Source: CAUYXS01 sp965248495
Lineage (GTDB): Bacteria > Chloroflexota > Dehalococcoidia > Lucifugimonadales > Australimonadaceae
NCBI GenBank assembly: GCA_965248495.1
Contig: CBDFJL010000002.1
Coordinates: 1-19,372, forward strand
Length of the DNA stretch: 19,372 nt
Reading direction: 5' to 3'
The translations under genes and the position numbers were made by a program. Position 1 is the stretch's first letter. Each line of letters starts with the position of its first letter. This document shows, one piece after another, positions 1-8,175 of the stretch. Below the pieces are notes generated by a model. That model was not told the origin of the DNA. It searched no databases and saw only the letters and a program-made list of their open reading frames with translations.

Positions 1-2
1 TG

Positions 3-1928
<1,926 letters not shown>

Positions 1929-1943
1929 GCCGCCGACGCGGCC

Positions 1944-1977
1944 GGACGGGGAGTTCGACTCTCCCCCATCTCCACCT
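1944..1977 (+). other. Fragment resembling the 3' end of a tmRNA (ssrA) gene; possible attachment-site relic
   Basis: Just after the recG stop there is a T-arm-like hairpin: stem GGGGAG (1948-1953), loop TTCGACT (1954-1960), stem CTCCCC (1961-1966). It is followed by CATCTCC and ACCT (1967-1977). This order closely matches the end of bacterial tmRNA: GGAC, T-arm with TTCGACT, CATCTCC-type acceptor strand, ACCA. The rest of ssrA cannot be present because recG coding sequence occupies the space upstream. Two points differ from a functional gene: the T-stem has 6 bp instead of 5, and the end is ACCT, not ACCA. The 3' ends of ssrA and tRNA genes are common integration sites, so a relic att copy is a reasonable inference. 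Chance similarity cannot be excluded. Confidence 0.42.
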
Positions 1978-1998
1978 CACGTCAAGCGCGGAGGCAGA

Positions 1999-2021
1999 AA
2001 GGGGCCGGCTAGCGGCCCCTT
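1999..2021. terminator. Hairpin between convergent recG and DUF5666 gene
   Basis: A perfect 9-bp stem (AAGGGGCCG / CGGCCCCTT) encloses the 5-nt loop GCTAG. It lies 70 bp after the recG stop and 33 bp after the stop of the convergent minus-strand gene, where a shared bidirectional terminator is expected. The T-runs are short on both strands (CCCCTTCTGG on plus, CCCCTTTCTG on minus), so its strength as an intrinsic terminator is uncertain. A second small hairpin (TCCTGG-AGG-CCAGGA) sits at 2035-2049. Confidence 0.55.
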
Positions 2022-2053
2022 CTGGTTGGCTCTGTCCTGGAGGCCAGGATGGC

Positions 2054-2725
2054 TTAGTCGTCGTCCCCGGCGTCGCCGTCATCGGTGTCTTCGCCGTCGT
2101 CATCGTTGTTATCGCCTTGATCGTCGTCCGGTTCGGTACCGTCGTCATCGTCTTCGACCTCAGCTTCGCCTTCCTCCTCTTCGCCCTCAGCGTCGACCTT
2201 CAGCTTGAGCAGGTCCGTACTGTCAGGCGTGACCTTGGCCTTGACCTCCCGGTTCACGAACGCTGGGAGGTCGCCAAAGAGGCCCACGACTCCTTCGGGA
2301 AGCCGCACCTTGGTGTCGGACTTGACCACGTAGTCCTGCTCTGTCCCGTCCCCTTCACGAATGCGCACGCTGTTGGTCTCCGGGTCGACACTGACCAGGA
2401 TGCCCTCCACCTTCAGCGTCCGGGGCTCGTCCTCATCTTCTTCGTCCTCAACCTCGATCTTGAGCGCCTCCCTCGTTGCAGGGTCGAACTTCACCTCGAC
2501 TTCCTGACCCACGACCAACGCATCAAAGGCCGAGCCATTCTCACCGTCGAGTTCGATCTTCGTCGCATCGGTGACCTGGAGCGGCTCGCCGTCATCCACA
2601 GTAAGCGTTCGCGCATCGGGGTCGACGCTGGTAATGATTCCTTCGACCTCGGCGGCATGAGCCGTGAGCGTCGAAACCCCATCGTCGTTGTCGACCGCGA
2701 GCGTCACCTCGTCCCCTGCACCCAA
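2054..2725 (-). CDS. DUF5666-type repeat protein with acidic tail, downstream part of a frameshifted gene
   Basis: This frame encodes the bulk of an exported protein of unknown function. It holds two DUF5666-like beta-barrel repeats. The first begins VEGIITSVDPDARTLTVDDG and ends near VEVKFDPATREALKIEVE. The second begins VEGILVSVDPETNSVRIREG and ends near VKAKVTPDSTDLLKLKVD. The last 50 or so residues are almost all D, E, G and N. No signal peptide is present here: it is in the adjacent frame at 2742-2966. In this frame the sequence stays open upstream to 2785, reading GDSEGSLALGAGDEV. Removing one 16-bp unit of the duplication at 2753-2784 joins both parts into one continuous protein. A TTG at 2725 has AGGGGAG seven bases upstream, so separate translation is possible, but the product would stay in the cytoplasm. 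Function of the family is not known. Confidence 0.75.
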   Translation of the reverse strand: MGAGDEVTLAVDNDDGVSTLTAHAAEVEGIITSVDPDARTLTVDDGEPLQVTDATKIELDGENGSAFDALVVGQEVEVKFDPATREALKIEVEDEEDEDEPRTLKVEGILVSVDPETNSVRIREGDGTEQDYVVKSDTKVRLPEGVVGLFGDLPAFVNREVKAKVTPDSTDLLKLKVDAEGEEEEGEAEVEDDDDGTEPDDDQGDNNDDDGEDTDDGDAGDDD

Positions 2726-2741
2726 CGCCAGGCTCCCCTCG

Positions 2742-2966
2742 CTATCCCCGGCTCCTTGGAGGTTCAGGTCCTTGCAGGTTGATGGTCATCGTCTCGCCAT
2801 TCTCTAGCGTGACCGTGACTTCCCCGGAGATGCTGTCGACGTTTTGCAGGATGCCCCTTATGAGCTCCTCCTGGTCGGGGGTGCAGGCGAGCGCGCCCAC
2901 CAGCGTCAATGAGACCAGCAGCGTCACTAGTCGGACTCGGGCTCGAATCAGTCGTAGGGGGTTCAT
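2742..2966 (-). CDS. N-terminal part of the DUF5666 lipoprotein, cut short by frameshift
   Basis: The 74-residue product starts at ATG 2966, with GGGAG upstream at good spacing. It has an arginine-rich n-region, a hydrophobic stretch (VTLLVSLTLVGALA) and Cys28 in a context that fits the bacterial lipobox pattern (GALA-C). A surface-anchored lipoprotein is therefore likely. Residues 43 to 66 (VDSISGEVTVTLENGETMTI and following) begin a DUF5666-like repeat that is then interrupted. The last eight residues, PEPPRSRG, are out of frame with the family and arise from the 16-bp duplication. The natural continuation is in the frame at 2054-2785. The gene lies divergent to the ECF sigma gene, and its promoter region carries an ECF-type motif. 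As sequenced it is probably a pseudogene, a strain-specific slippage allele or an error in the read. Confidence 0.7.
   Translation of the reverse strand: MNPLRLIRARVRLVTLLVSLTLVGALACTPDQEELIRGILQNVDSISGEVTVTLENGETMTINLQGPEPPRSRG
2753..2784. repeat. Imperfect 16-bp tandem duplication causing a frameshift
   Basis: Two adjacent 16-bp units, TCCTTGGAGGTTCAGG and TCCTTGCAGGTTGATG, match at 13 of 16 positions. Sixteen bases is one more than a multiple of three, so the extra unit shifts the reading frame of the lipoprotein gene. Taking out one unit on the minus strand gives ...MTINLQG followed by AGDSEGSLALGAGDEV, which restores one open frame from 2966 to 2054. Confidence 0.75.
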
Positions 2967-3020
2967 CGTCGCTTTCTCCCATGCATGTGCACGCCCTCTC
3001 CGTGGGCGGCTGTGTCTGGT

Positions 3021-3048
3021 TTAACGACTGTGAGCCCCGATCCGTTAC
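3021..3048 (-). promoter_or_regulatory. Putative ECF-sigma promoter for the DUF5666 lipoprotein
   Basis: Read on the minus strand, GTAACG (3048-3043) and CGTTAA (3026-3021) are separated by exactly 16 bases. AAC in the -35 element and CGT in the -10 element at this spacing are typical of ECF sigma promoters. Transcription would start near 3014, about 48 nt before the ATG at 2966. The same two hexamers with the same spacing occur in front of the divergent sigma gene. Confidence 0.65.
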
Positions 3049-3138
3049 AGCAGATATGTGTCACTCTGAAACCTAGGAAGCTGTCTGACAGAGCCATTAG
3101 CCTGCGGTTGCCCGTGGTGCGTGCGGTCCACCGGGGGC

Positions 3139-3166
3139 GTAACGATCCACGCTCGCCGTACGTTAA
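3139..3166 (+). promoter_or_regulatory. Putative ECF-sigma promoter for the sigma/anti-sigma operon
   Basis: GTAACG (3139-3144) and CGTTAA (3161-3166) are separated by exactly 16 bases (3145-3160). This is the same bipartite element as in the divergent promoter at 3048-3021. Transcription would start near 3173, just before the GAGGAG (3176-3181) that precedes the TTG start of the sigma gene. The simplest reading is that the sigma factor activates its own operon. Confidence 0.65.
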
Positions 3167-3183
3167 GCCTTGTGTGAGGAGAT

Positions 3184-3744
3184 TTGGAGCTGGAGACAGG
3201 AGACCAAGAATCGATATTGATCACGCGCGCTATGCGTGGCGATGGTACGGCTTTCACCCAGCTCTACGATCAATGCCTAGCGAGGGTCTACCGGCACATC
3301 GCGTACCGAGTCGCTTCGGCCGCGGACGTCGAGGACTTGACCCAGGAGGTCTTCCTCAGGGCGTGGCGCGCGATCGGAGGTTACAAGCTAGGTCGCAGCC
3401 CATTCCTAGCCTGGCTCTACACCATCGCGCACAACCTCGTCGTGGACTACTACCGCAAAAAAGGCAGGCAACGGGAAGCGCGACTCGAGGCAGCCGAAAT
3501 GATCGGAGACATGACACAGACCGAAGGGTTAGAGAGCGTCGAACACCTGGACGCATTCCGCCTCTACCTCATCGACCTGCCGAATGACCAGCAGCAGGTC
3601 CTGATGCTTCGTTTCGTCGAGGGGCTGGACCACGCAACGGTAGCTGCGACACTCGGGAAGAGCGAGGGGGCCGTGCGAGTCATCCAGCTTCGTGCACTGC
3701 GTCGGCTCCGGACGCAGCTTGAAAAGAGCGCGAGGCGAGCATGA
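3184..3744 (+). CDS. ECF-family RNA polymerase sigma factor
   Basis: This is a group 4 (ECF) sigma-70 factor that directs RNA polymerase to a small regulon. It is 186 residues long, normal for the group. Region 2 spans about residues 20 to 95 and includes DVEDLTQEVFLRAWRAI (core binding) and YKLGRSPFLAWLYTIAHNLVVDYYR (-10 recognition). Region 4 spans about 130 to 180, with LPNDQQQVLMLRFVEGLDHATVAATLG and the helix SEGAVRVIQLRALRRLR (-35 recognition). The start is uncertain. An in-frame stop sits at 3175-3177, and the first candidate is TTG 3184, with GAGGAG only two bases before it. The next candidate is TTG 3217, while ATG 3232 would cut into region 2. The stop overlaps the next start (ATGA), showing translational coupling to the anti-sigma-like gene. 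Confidence 0.93.
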   Translation: MELETGDQESILITRAMRGDGTAFTQLYDQCLARVYRHIAYRVASAADVEDLTQEVFLRAWRAIGGYKLGRSPFLAWLYTIAHNLVVDYYRKKGRQREARLEAAEMIGDMTQTEGLESVEHLDAFRLYLIDLPNDQQQVLMLRFVEGLDHATVAATLGKSEGAVRVIQLRALRRLRTQLEKSARRA

Positions 3745-5249
3745 CGCGCCTCGACGAAATACTCGCGCACTGCCTGGAGGAGGTCCAGTCGGGACGAGCC
3801 TCCCTGGAGCAGGTGCTCGCGGAGCACCCGGCTCATCGCGACCAATTGGAGCCGCTCCTGCGGCTCGCGCTGCAGTTCCCCTCTCCGGCGGATGTCCAGC
3901 CATCACAGGAGTTTCGGGTAGGGGCTCGGCGTATGTTGCAGGCGGAGATCGCCCGAGGGCAAGGTCCTGCGCGCTTCCGCATCCTAGAGAGGATCTTCGG
4001 CATTCGGCCTCGCCTTGCAGCAAGAGGTGCCGTCGCGTTGTTGGCCGGTGTGCTGCTGCTGGGCGGCGGGAGTGGCGTGGCCTATGCGGCCCAAGGGAGC
4101 CTGCCGGGCGATGTGTTGTACCCGGTAAAGGCGGCCACGGAGCAGGGCAGGCTACTCGTCACCCTTGGCTCTGCTGCCAAGGCGGAGTACCACCTCACCT
4201 TGGCACGCCGGAGGCTCGATGAAGTACTTGCGCTTGCCCAGGCGGAGCGCCCCATCGCGCCAGCGACCATCGCGGCTATAGCCGACCGTCTCGACGCCGC
4301 TTTGGCCGAAGTTCGGAAGCTCTCCGCAGCGGATGCCCAGCGGCTGCTCTTGGAGGCCTCGACCGACATCGCCGAGGGCCAAGACTCTTTGGCGGAAGCT
4401 CAGGGGCGCTCCTCGCCAGGACAAGGACAGGACTCTCTTCGGCAGCTAGGACTGATCGTCGGACGAGGCCAAGTCATCATCGAGGCAGCGTCTCAGGACC
4501 CAACACGCCTGTCGGACCAGGTTGAGGTAGGCGCGGCAACAGCAGGTGAGATCAGCGGCCGCGTGACAAGCCTGGAGCCTCTGGTGATCGCCGGCGTGAC
4601 CGTCGTTATCACTCCTGCCACTGAGAGGGATGGAATCATCGAACAAGGCGTGACTGCCGAAGTGAAAGGCGCCTTCCAAGACGATGGCACGCTGCGCGCC
4701 TTTCGCATCGGGGTCTCGGACGATGGGGATCGAGAACGCGTTAAGTTGCAGGGGGTCATCACACAGACGACACCGCTGATCGTCGCCGGTCGCACCGTCG
4801 TGCTGTCGCAGCGAGCAGAGATTGAAGGCTCCCTCATACGCGGCCTCATCGTCAAGGTCGAGGGGAGGCTTCAGCACGACGGCTCGGTGTTGGCCGAGCG
4901 ACTGAAGGTGGAGCAACTCAAAGAAGACACGGAGATCCGCGGGCCGATCCTGAGCCTTGACCCCCTGACCGTCGGGGGCACGGAGATAGTGCTGGACTCC
5001 AACACGGAGATCGAGGGCCAGCTGCGCCTCGGGGCGGTCGCGCAGTTGGAGGGCCAGCTTCTCGAGGATGGCCGGGTGCTCGCCACGGAACTGCGGGTCG
5101 AAGAAGAGCAGGAGCTCGACGACACCGCCAGGTCAGGGCCAGTCGACCAGGCCGACGAGGACGGCCCCGTCGACTCGAGCGACACCGGAAATCGCGACGG
5201 CGATACGGATGGAGAAGGGGGAAGGGGTGACGAAGGGGATGAGAGCTGA
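3741..5249 (+). CDS. Membrane-anchored anti-sigma-like protein with DUF5667 and three DUF5666 modules
   Basis: The 502-residue protein probably holds the ECF sigma factor at the membrane and senses the envelope. Residues 1 to 90 are cytoplasmic; the segment LDEILAHCLEEVQSGRASLE to about residue 45 resembles N-terminal regions of Chloroflexota/actinobacterial regulators linked to ECF factors. A transmembrane helix lies at about 96-117 (GAVALLAGVLLLGGGSGVAY). A DUF5667 domain follows at about 115-220 (QGSLPGDVLYPVKAATEQ, then a helical segment). Three DUF5666-like barrels lie at about 268-327, 334-392 and 398-455, each with a G.I..L.P..V.G..V......E...G....V.G....DG....R..V pattern. The last 45 residues are acidic and disordered. 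The anti-sigma role is inferred from the overlap with the sigma gene and the topology; no zinc-binding HxxxCxxC motif is present. Confidence 0.85.
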   Translation: MTRLDEILAHCLEEVQSGRASLEQVLAEHPAHRDQLEPLLRLALQFPSPADVQPSQEFRVGARRMLQAEIARGQGPARFRILERIFGIRPRLAARGAVALLAGVLLLGGGSGVAYAAQGSLPGDVLYPVKAATEQGRLLVTLGSAAKAEYHLTLARRRLDEVLALAQAERPIAPATIAAIADRLDAALAEVRKLSAADAQRLLLEASTDIAEGQDSLAEAQGRSSPGQGQDSLRQLGLIVGRGQVIIEAASQDPTRLSDQVEVGAATAGEISGRVTSLEPLVIAGVTVVITPATERDGIIEQGVTAEVKGAFQDDGTLRAFRIGVSDDGDRERVKLQGVITQTTPLIVAGRTVVLSQRAEIEGSLIRGLIVKVEGRLQHDGSVLAERLKVEQLKEDTEIRGPILSLDPLTVGGTEIVLDSNTEIEGQLRLGAVAQLEGQLLEDGRVLATELRVEEEQELDDTARSGPVDQADEDGPVDSSDTGNRDGDTDGEGGRGDEGDES

Positions 5250-5281
5250 GCGGTCGATTCCTTCAGCGCCTCGAGCCTGTC

Positions 5282-5399
5282 CTGTCGTACTCACGCCATC
5301 GTGGTGTTCGCGATACGGATCGGCTCTCCCCCCCTCCACCACGAACACGACAGCGGCCCGTCAGCGGTGTGCTAGAGGGCTGTTGCCCCTTGAGCACAC
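5282..5399. repeat. Inverted repeats after the anti-sigma gene
   Basis: The 274-bp gap 5250-5523 contains no gene that I can support. It holds two hairpin-forming regions. One is nested: CTGTCGT (5282-5288) pairs with ACGACAG (5347-5353), and inside it CGTGGTG (5300-5306) pairs with CACCACG (5337-5343). The other is compact: GTGTGCT (5367-5373) pairs with AGCACAC (5393-5399), with an inner GGGC-TGTT-GCCC. Neither is followed by a T-run on either strand, so they are not clear intrinsic terminators, although they lie where the sigma operon should end. Confidence 0.45.
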
Positions 5400-5523
5400 T
5401 GGCGAAGTGTGCGAACAGGAAGATCTTGGAGCTGGTGGGTGGTACGCAGAACCCAGGTAGTCTGATTTGCGCTTCGGCACCAATCGCACTGCGTCCCGAG
5501 GAACACCACGAGCGACCCCGACG

Positions 5524-6498
5524 CTACATTGTGATGACTAGCTTTCCGGGAACGTGTCCCAGCTCGAGCTGCCTGACCGCGTCCGGTGCATCTTCGAGAC
5601 TGTAGCGCTCATGTATCACAGGCTTTACGGCACCGGTGCTGAGAAGCTGGCTCATGGACTCAAGGTCTTCGGCCGTTACCTTGACCGTACCCATGAGACC
5701 GAGGCGCCTGCCGTGCCGCCTGGACATCGCTGGGCCCAGAATCGCGCCTTGAAGCAGGAGCCCGAAAGAAGAAAACCCGACGATCACGCAGGCCCCGTGT
5801 GCACTGAGCGCTCGCTTCAGATCGCGAACCGATCGATTCCCGACCGCATCGATGATCAGATCGTAGCCTGCCCCCGTGCGGGTGAACTCTTCTTGTGTGT
5901 AGTCGATCACATGGCCCGCGCCGATCGAGCGCACCATCTCGATGTTCTTGGTGCTGCACACGCCGGTGACTTCGGCACCAAGATGCTTTGCGATCTGAAC
6001 GGCGAACGTGCCTACTCCGCCCGATGCACCGTTCACCAACACAGTCTGCCCCGGCCGGATTTCCCCACGCTTGCGCAGAGCTTGTAGTGCGGTGACCGCT
6101 GCGGTCGGAACTGCGGCTGCTTGGTCGTGGCCCATGTTGGCCGGCTTTTGAGCGATGCCTTCCTCACCGGTGCAGACATACTCTGCGAATCCACCCAGTC
6201 GGCCACCGAAGAGGCTCCCGAAGACCTCGTCGCCTGCCTGAAAGTTCTTGACGTCGTTCCCGACAGCCTCCACACGCCCCGAGATGTCCGCGCCAAGGAC
6301 CTTGGCCTTCGGCCTAAACAACCCGAGTGTTAGGCGTGCAAAACGCGGCTCTCCTCGGAGGAAGTGCCAGTCAAGAGGGTTTACGGACGCAGCCTCGATC
6401 TTCACCAAAACTTCGTCGTCTCTTGGTGTCGGCTTCTGAATCTCTTCGACGTGTAGTACGGCGGGCGAGCCGTATTTGTGACGCATGAGCGCTTTCAC
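5524..6498 (-). CDS. NAD(P)H:quinone oxidoreductase-like protein, zinc-free MDR family
   Basis: This is a medium-chain dehydrogenase/reductase of the quinone oxidoreductase/zeta-crystallin type, which reduces quinones or enones with NAD(P)H in the cytoplasm. The N-terminal GroES-like domain spans about residues 1-120 and includes EVLVKIEAASVNPLDWHFLRG, VLGADISGRVEAVG and GDEVFG. The Rossmann domain follows with the nucleotide loop VNGASGGVGTFAVQIAK at about 155-171. The structural- and catalytic-zinc cysteine patterns are absent, as in this subgroup. I chose GTG 6498 as the start: AAGGAG (6510-6505) lies six bases upstream and the protein then begins MKALMRHKYGSP, the usual family opening. 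The longer frame to a TTG at 6522 would put the ribosome site inside the gene. The gene stands alone. A palindrome at 6559-6577 suggests control by a dimeric repressor. Exact substrate unknown. Confidence 0.92.
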   Translation of the reverse strand: MKALMRHKYGSPAVLHVEEIQKPTPRDDEVLVKIEAASVNPLDWHFLRGEPRFARLTLGLFRPKAKVLGADISGRVEAVGNDVKNFQAGDEVFGSLFGGRLGGFAEYVCTGEEGIAQKPANMGHDQAAAVPTAAVTALQALRKRGEIRPGQTVLVNGASGGVGTFAVQIAKHLGAEVTGVCSTKNIEMVRSIGAGHVIDYTQEEFTRTGAGYDLIIDAVGNRSVRDLKRALSAHGACVIVGFSSFGLLLQGAILGPAMSRRHGRRLGLMGTVKVTAEDLESMSQLLSTGAVKPVIHERYSLEDAPDAVRQLELGHVPGKLVITM

Positions 6499-6558
6499 AG
6501 GCTTCTCCTTGGTTGCGCCCAATCAGTCATCAATCTTATTCGGCTGGGAACTCAATCG

Positions 6559-6577
6559 ACTTGAATTTGATTCAAGT
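6559..6577. promoter_or_regulatory. Perfect palindrome, probable operator of the oxidoreductase
   Basis: ACTTGAATTTGATTCAAGT consists of two 8-bp arms (ACTTGAAT / ATTCAAGT) around TTG. It lies 61 bp upstream of the oxidoreductase start, in a locally AT-rich stretch where its promoter should be. Arms and spacing of this kind are common for dimeric winged-helix repressors (MarR, HxlR/DUF24 and similar families), which often control such oxidoreductases. The regulator is not visible in this window. I could not fix the -10 and -35 boxes with confidence. Confidence 0.55.
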
Positions 6578-6798
6578 GTAACTGTTGCCCCTGATGCGCC
6601 AAACGACGGCGACAACGACGCTCTACCAAGACTGTTCGCCGTGCCGTGCGTTGGACGAGGAGTTCAACACTCGTGAAGCCAGCTCCATGCCCATACTGCT
6701 TCTCTAAACCCGACCCCTCCCCTTGAAGCTCAGCAACTCACCGTAGCGCGACGCCTCGGATCTGGCGCCCGCCGATATGGAGCGCTATCGGCTTCCAC
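6578..6798. other. Non-coding stretch between the oxidoreductase promoter and the exported-protein operon
   Basis: No supportable gene lies here. A short open frame from ATG 6594 to TAA (about 37 codons, containing DCSPCRALDEEF) has no ribosome-binding site and no convincing family match. A weak 5-bp inverted repeat, ACGAG/CTCGT, occurs around 6655-6675. The minus-strand operon ends at 6799, and I saw no clear terminator hairpin after it. Confidence 0.5.
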
Positions 6799-7536
6799 CT
6801 ACCGGTGCCGCGGAGACGGCTGGGTGGTCGGGCGGCGATCGCTAGTGAGCACCGCCGGGGGAGTTGGGAGATCGGGGAATCCAGGCGGGAGAGGTGGTTG
6901 ACCGCTGGACTCGTCTTCCCCACGGGCATGATCCTCGTTGCTCTCATCATCTGAGTCCGATCGCGGCGCGCCCGACTCGTCATCCCCGGTGCCCCCAACG
7001 TCACGCTCTCCCCGTTCGTCGTCCTCTTCGTCCTCCTCTCCCTCATCATCATCCTCTGAGTCGCGCCGCGCCGTGCCGCCGATGATCTCAATGATGGCCG
7101 TCTTCTCCTCCTCGATCGCGCCACCGCCCTCTTGATCGAAGGCCGTCACCCGAACGGTCAGAACCACGGAGCCCACCGCCAGCGCCTCGAAGCGCCATTC
7201 AGCTGTTTTCGTCCGTCGGTTGTTAACCGAGCCGAGATGCTTGTCGGCCGGACCACGGAGCTGGACGAGGCTCGGATCGAACGTCACGGCCGCCACTACC
7301 TGTTGGAGGTTTTGCGACGAGATGTTGCGGACCTCCGCGGTGAGCGTGAAACGCTCGCCCACGGTCACGGTCGTCGGTTGGGTGTCGAGGCTCACGATCA
7401 TCGGAAAGACGCGCACCGTCGCTTGCACCGTACCGGTGCCGGTGCCGTGATCTGCCGACGCGGATGCGAGCGGCACGAGCGCTGCCACCAGCGCCATAGC
7501 GCCGATACCAAGCAGCCGTATGGGCCGCGCCCGCAA
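6799..7536 (-). CDS. Secreted beta-sandwich protein with D/E-rich tail
   Basis: A hypothetical exported protein of 245 residues. A signal peptide covers residues 1-28, with an ASA cleavage site before DHG. One immunoglobulin-like domain (about 35-153) has the form of CARDB/cohesin-like surface domains: IVSLDTQPTTVTVGERFTLTAEVRN, VTFDPSLVQLRG, AVGSVVLTVRVTAF. Residues 158-210 are an acidic run of D, E, S and G, and the end is proline-rich (PPLPPGFPDLPTPP). There is no C-terminal anchor. The start is TTG 7536: GGGAG, which overlaps the stop of the preceding gene, lies six bases upstream. It is the last gene of a three-gene operon with an exported beta-sandwich protein and a subtilase, only 3 bp after the former, so a shared surface role is likely. 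The specific function is unknown. Confidence 0.8.
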   Translation of the reverse strand: MRARPIRLLGIGAMALVAALVPLASASADHGTGTGTVQATVRVFPMIVSLDTQPTTVTVGERFTLTAEVRNISSQNLQQVVAAVTFDPSLVQLRGPADKHLGSVNNRRTKTAEWRFEALAVGSVVLTVRVTAFDQEGGGAIEEEKTAIIEIIGGTARRDSEDDDEGEEDEEDDERGERDVGGTGDDESGAPRSDSDDESNEDHARGEDESSGQPPLPPGFPDLPTPPAVLTSDRRPTTQPSPRHR

Positions 7537-7539
7537 CCG

Positions 7540-8163
7540 CTACTCCCGCTCGCCGCGTTCCAGGCGGAAGCGAAGACGAACCCGGCCCACTCGGAAGAGC
7601 AGGAACGCCGCCAGCGCAGCCGCCAGCAGCCCGATGCCGATATAGGAGAACGGGCTAGTGTCCTGGAAACGGTGATAAACCCACAACGCCGAGGCGTTGA
7701 AGACGTTGGACTGCTCCACGGTGAAGCTGAGCTTCGTGGCTGCCGCGATGCCGACGCTGGCCCCACCCCCCTCTTCCGTCTCGCGCACCGGGAACGCCTC
7801 GACAAAGGCGAAGTAGTCTCCAGGGCGCGCCGTCAGTGGCAGCTGGATGCTGACGATGACGCTCTGCGCCTCGTCCGGCTCTAGGACGAACAGGTCCGGG
7901 CTGAAGCGGAACCAGTCCTCGGCCGGCTCCATCTCCGGCTGTCCACTCAGGTAGGTGATGCGCAGGCTGTAGGTGCCGGGGTCGTGCCCGGTGTTGATGA
8001 CGCCGATCGATGGCAGGCGATAGGTGCCGCCGGGCGCGATGGGCTCGTCGACCTCGATGCTGCCGACGTTCACGCCGACACCCTCTTGTGCGAGCGCCGC
8101 TCCGGTGATCGCGCCGAGCGCTCCTAGCGCCACGACGAGGGTCATGAAGATTCTCAGTCGCAT
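7540..8163 (-). CDS. Exported beta-sandwich protein with C-terminal membrane anchor (DUF916/WxL-like)
   Basis: A 207-residue protein with an N-terminal signal peptide (cleavage after GAALA, residue 25), a beta-rich outer domain at about 28-150, a transmembrane helix at about 173-192 (SYIGIGLLAAALAAFLLF) and a short basic cytoplasmic tail (RVGRVRLRFRLERGERE). The domain pattern is that of secreted proteins with a DUF916-like/WxL-associated domain: VGSIEVDEPIAPGGTYRLPSIG, VINTGHDPGTYSLRITY, FSPDLFVLEPDEAQSV, ARPGDYFAFVEA. The family match is by pattern only. The start is ATG 8163; the stop of the upstream protease gene and the ribosome site (AAGGAG) are interleaved 12 bp before it. It sits in the middle of the exported-protein operon and may anchor or receive the secreted partners. 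Confidence 0.8.
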   Translation of the reverse strand: MRLRIFMTLVVALGALGAITGAALAQEGVGVNVGSIEVDEPIAPGGTYRLPSIGVINTGHDPGTYSLRITYLSGQPEMEPAEDWFRFSPDLFVLEPDEAQSVIVSIQLPLTARPGDYFAFVEAFPVRETEEGGGASVGIAAATKLSFTVEQSNVFNASALWVYHRFQDTSPFSYIGIGLLAAALAAFLLFRVGRVRLRFRLERGERE

Positions 8164-8175
8164 CTGCCTACTCCT

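Noticed and set aside
5324..5341. CTCTCCCCCCCTCCACCA, considered as a second copy of the tmRNA-like end and hence the other side of an element
   Set aside because: No TTCGA loop or pairing T-stem precedes it; similarity is mostly a run of C.
6594..6707. Short plus-strand open frame next to the palindrome, considered as a decayed HxlR-type regulator
   Set aside because: Only PCRALD is reminiscent of that family; it lacks the winged-helix sequence and a ribosome-binding site.
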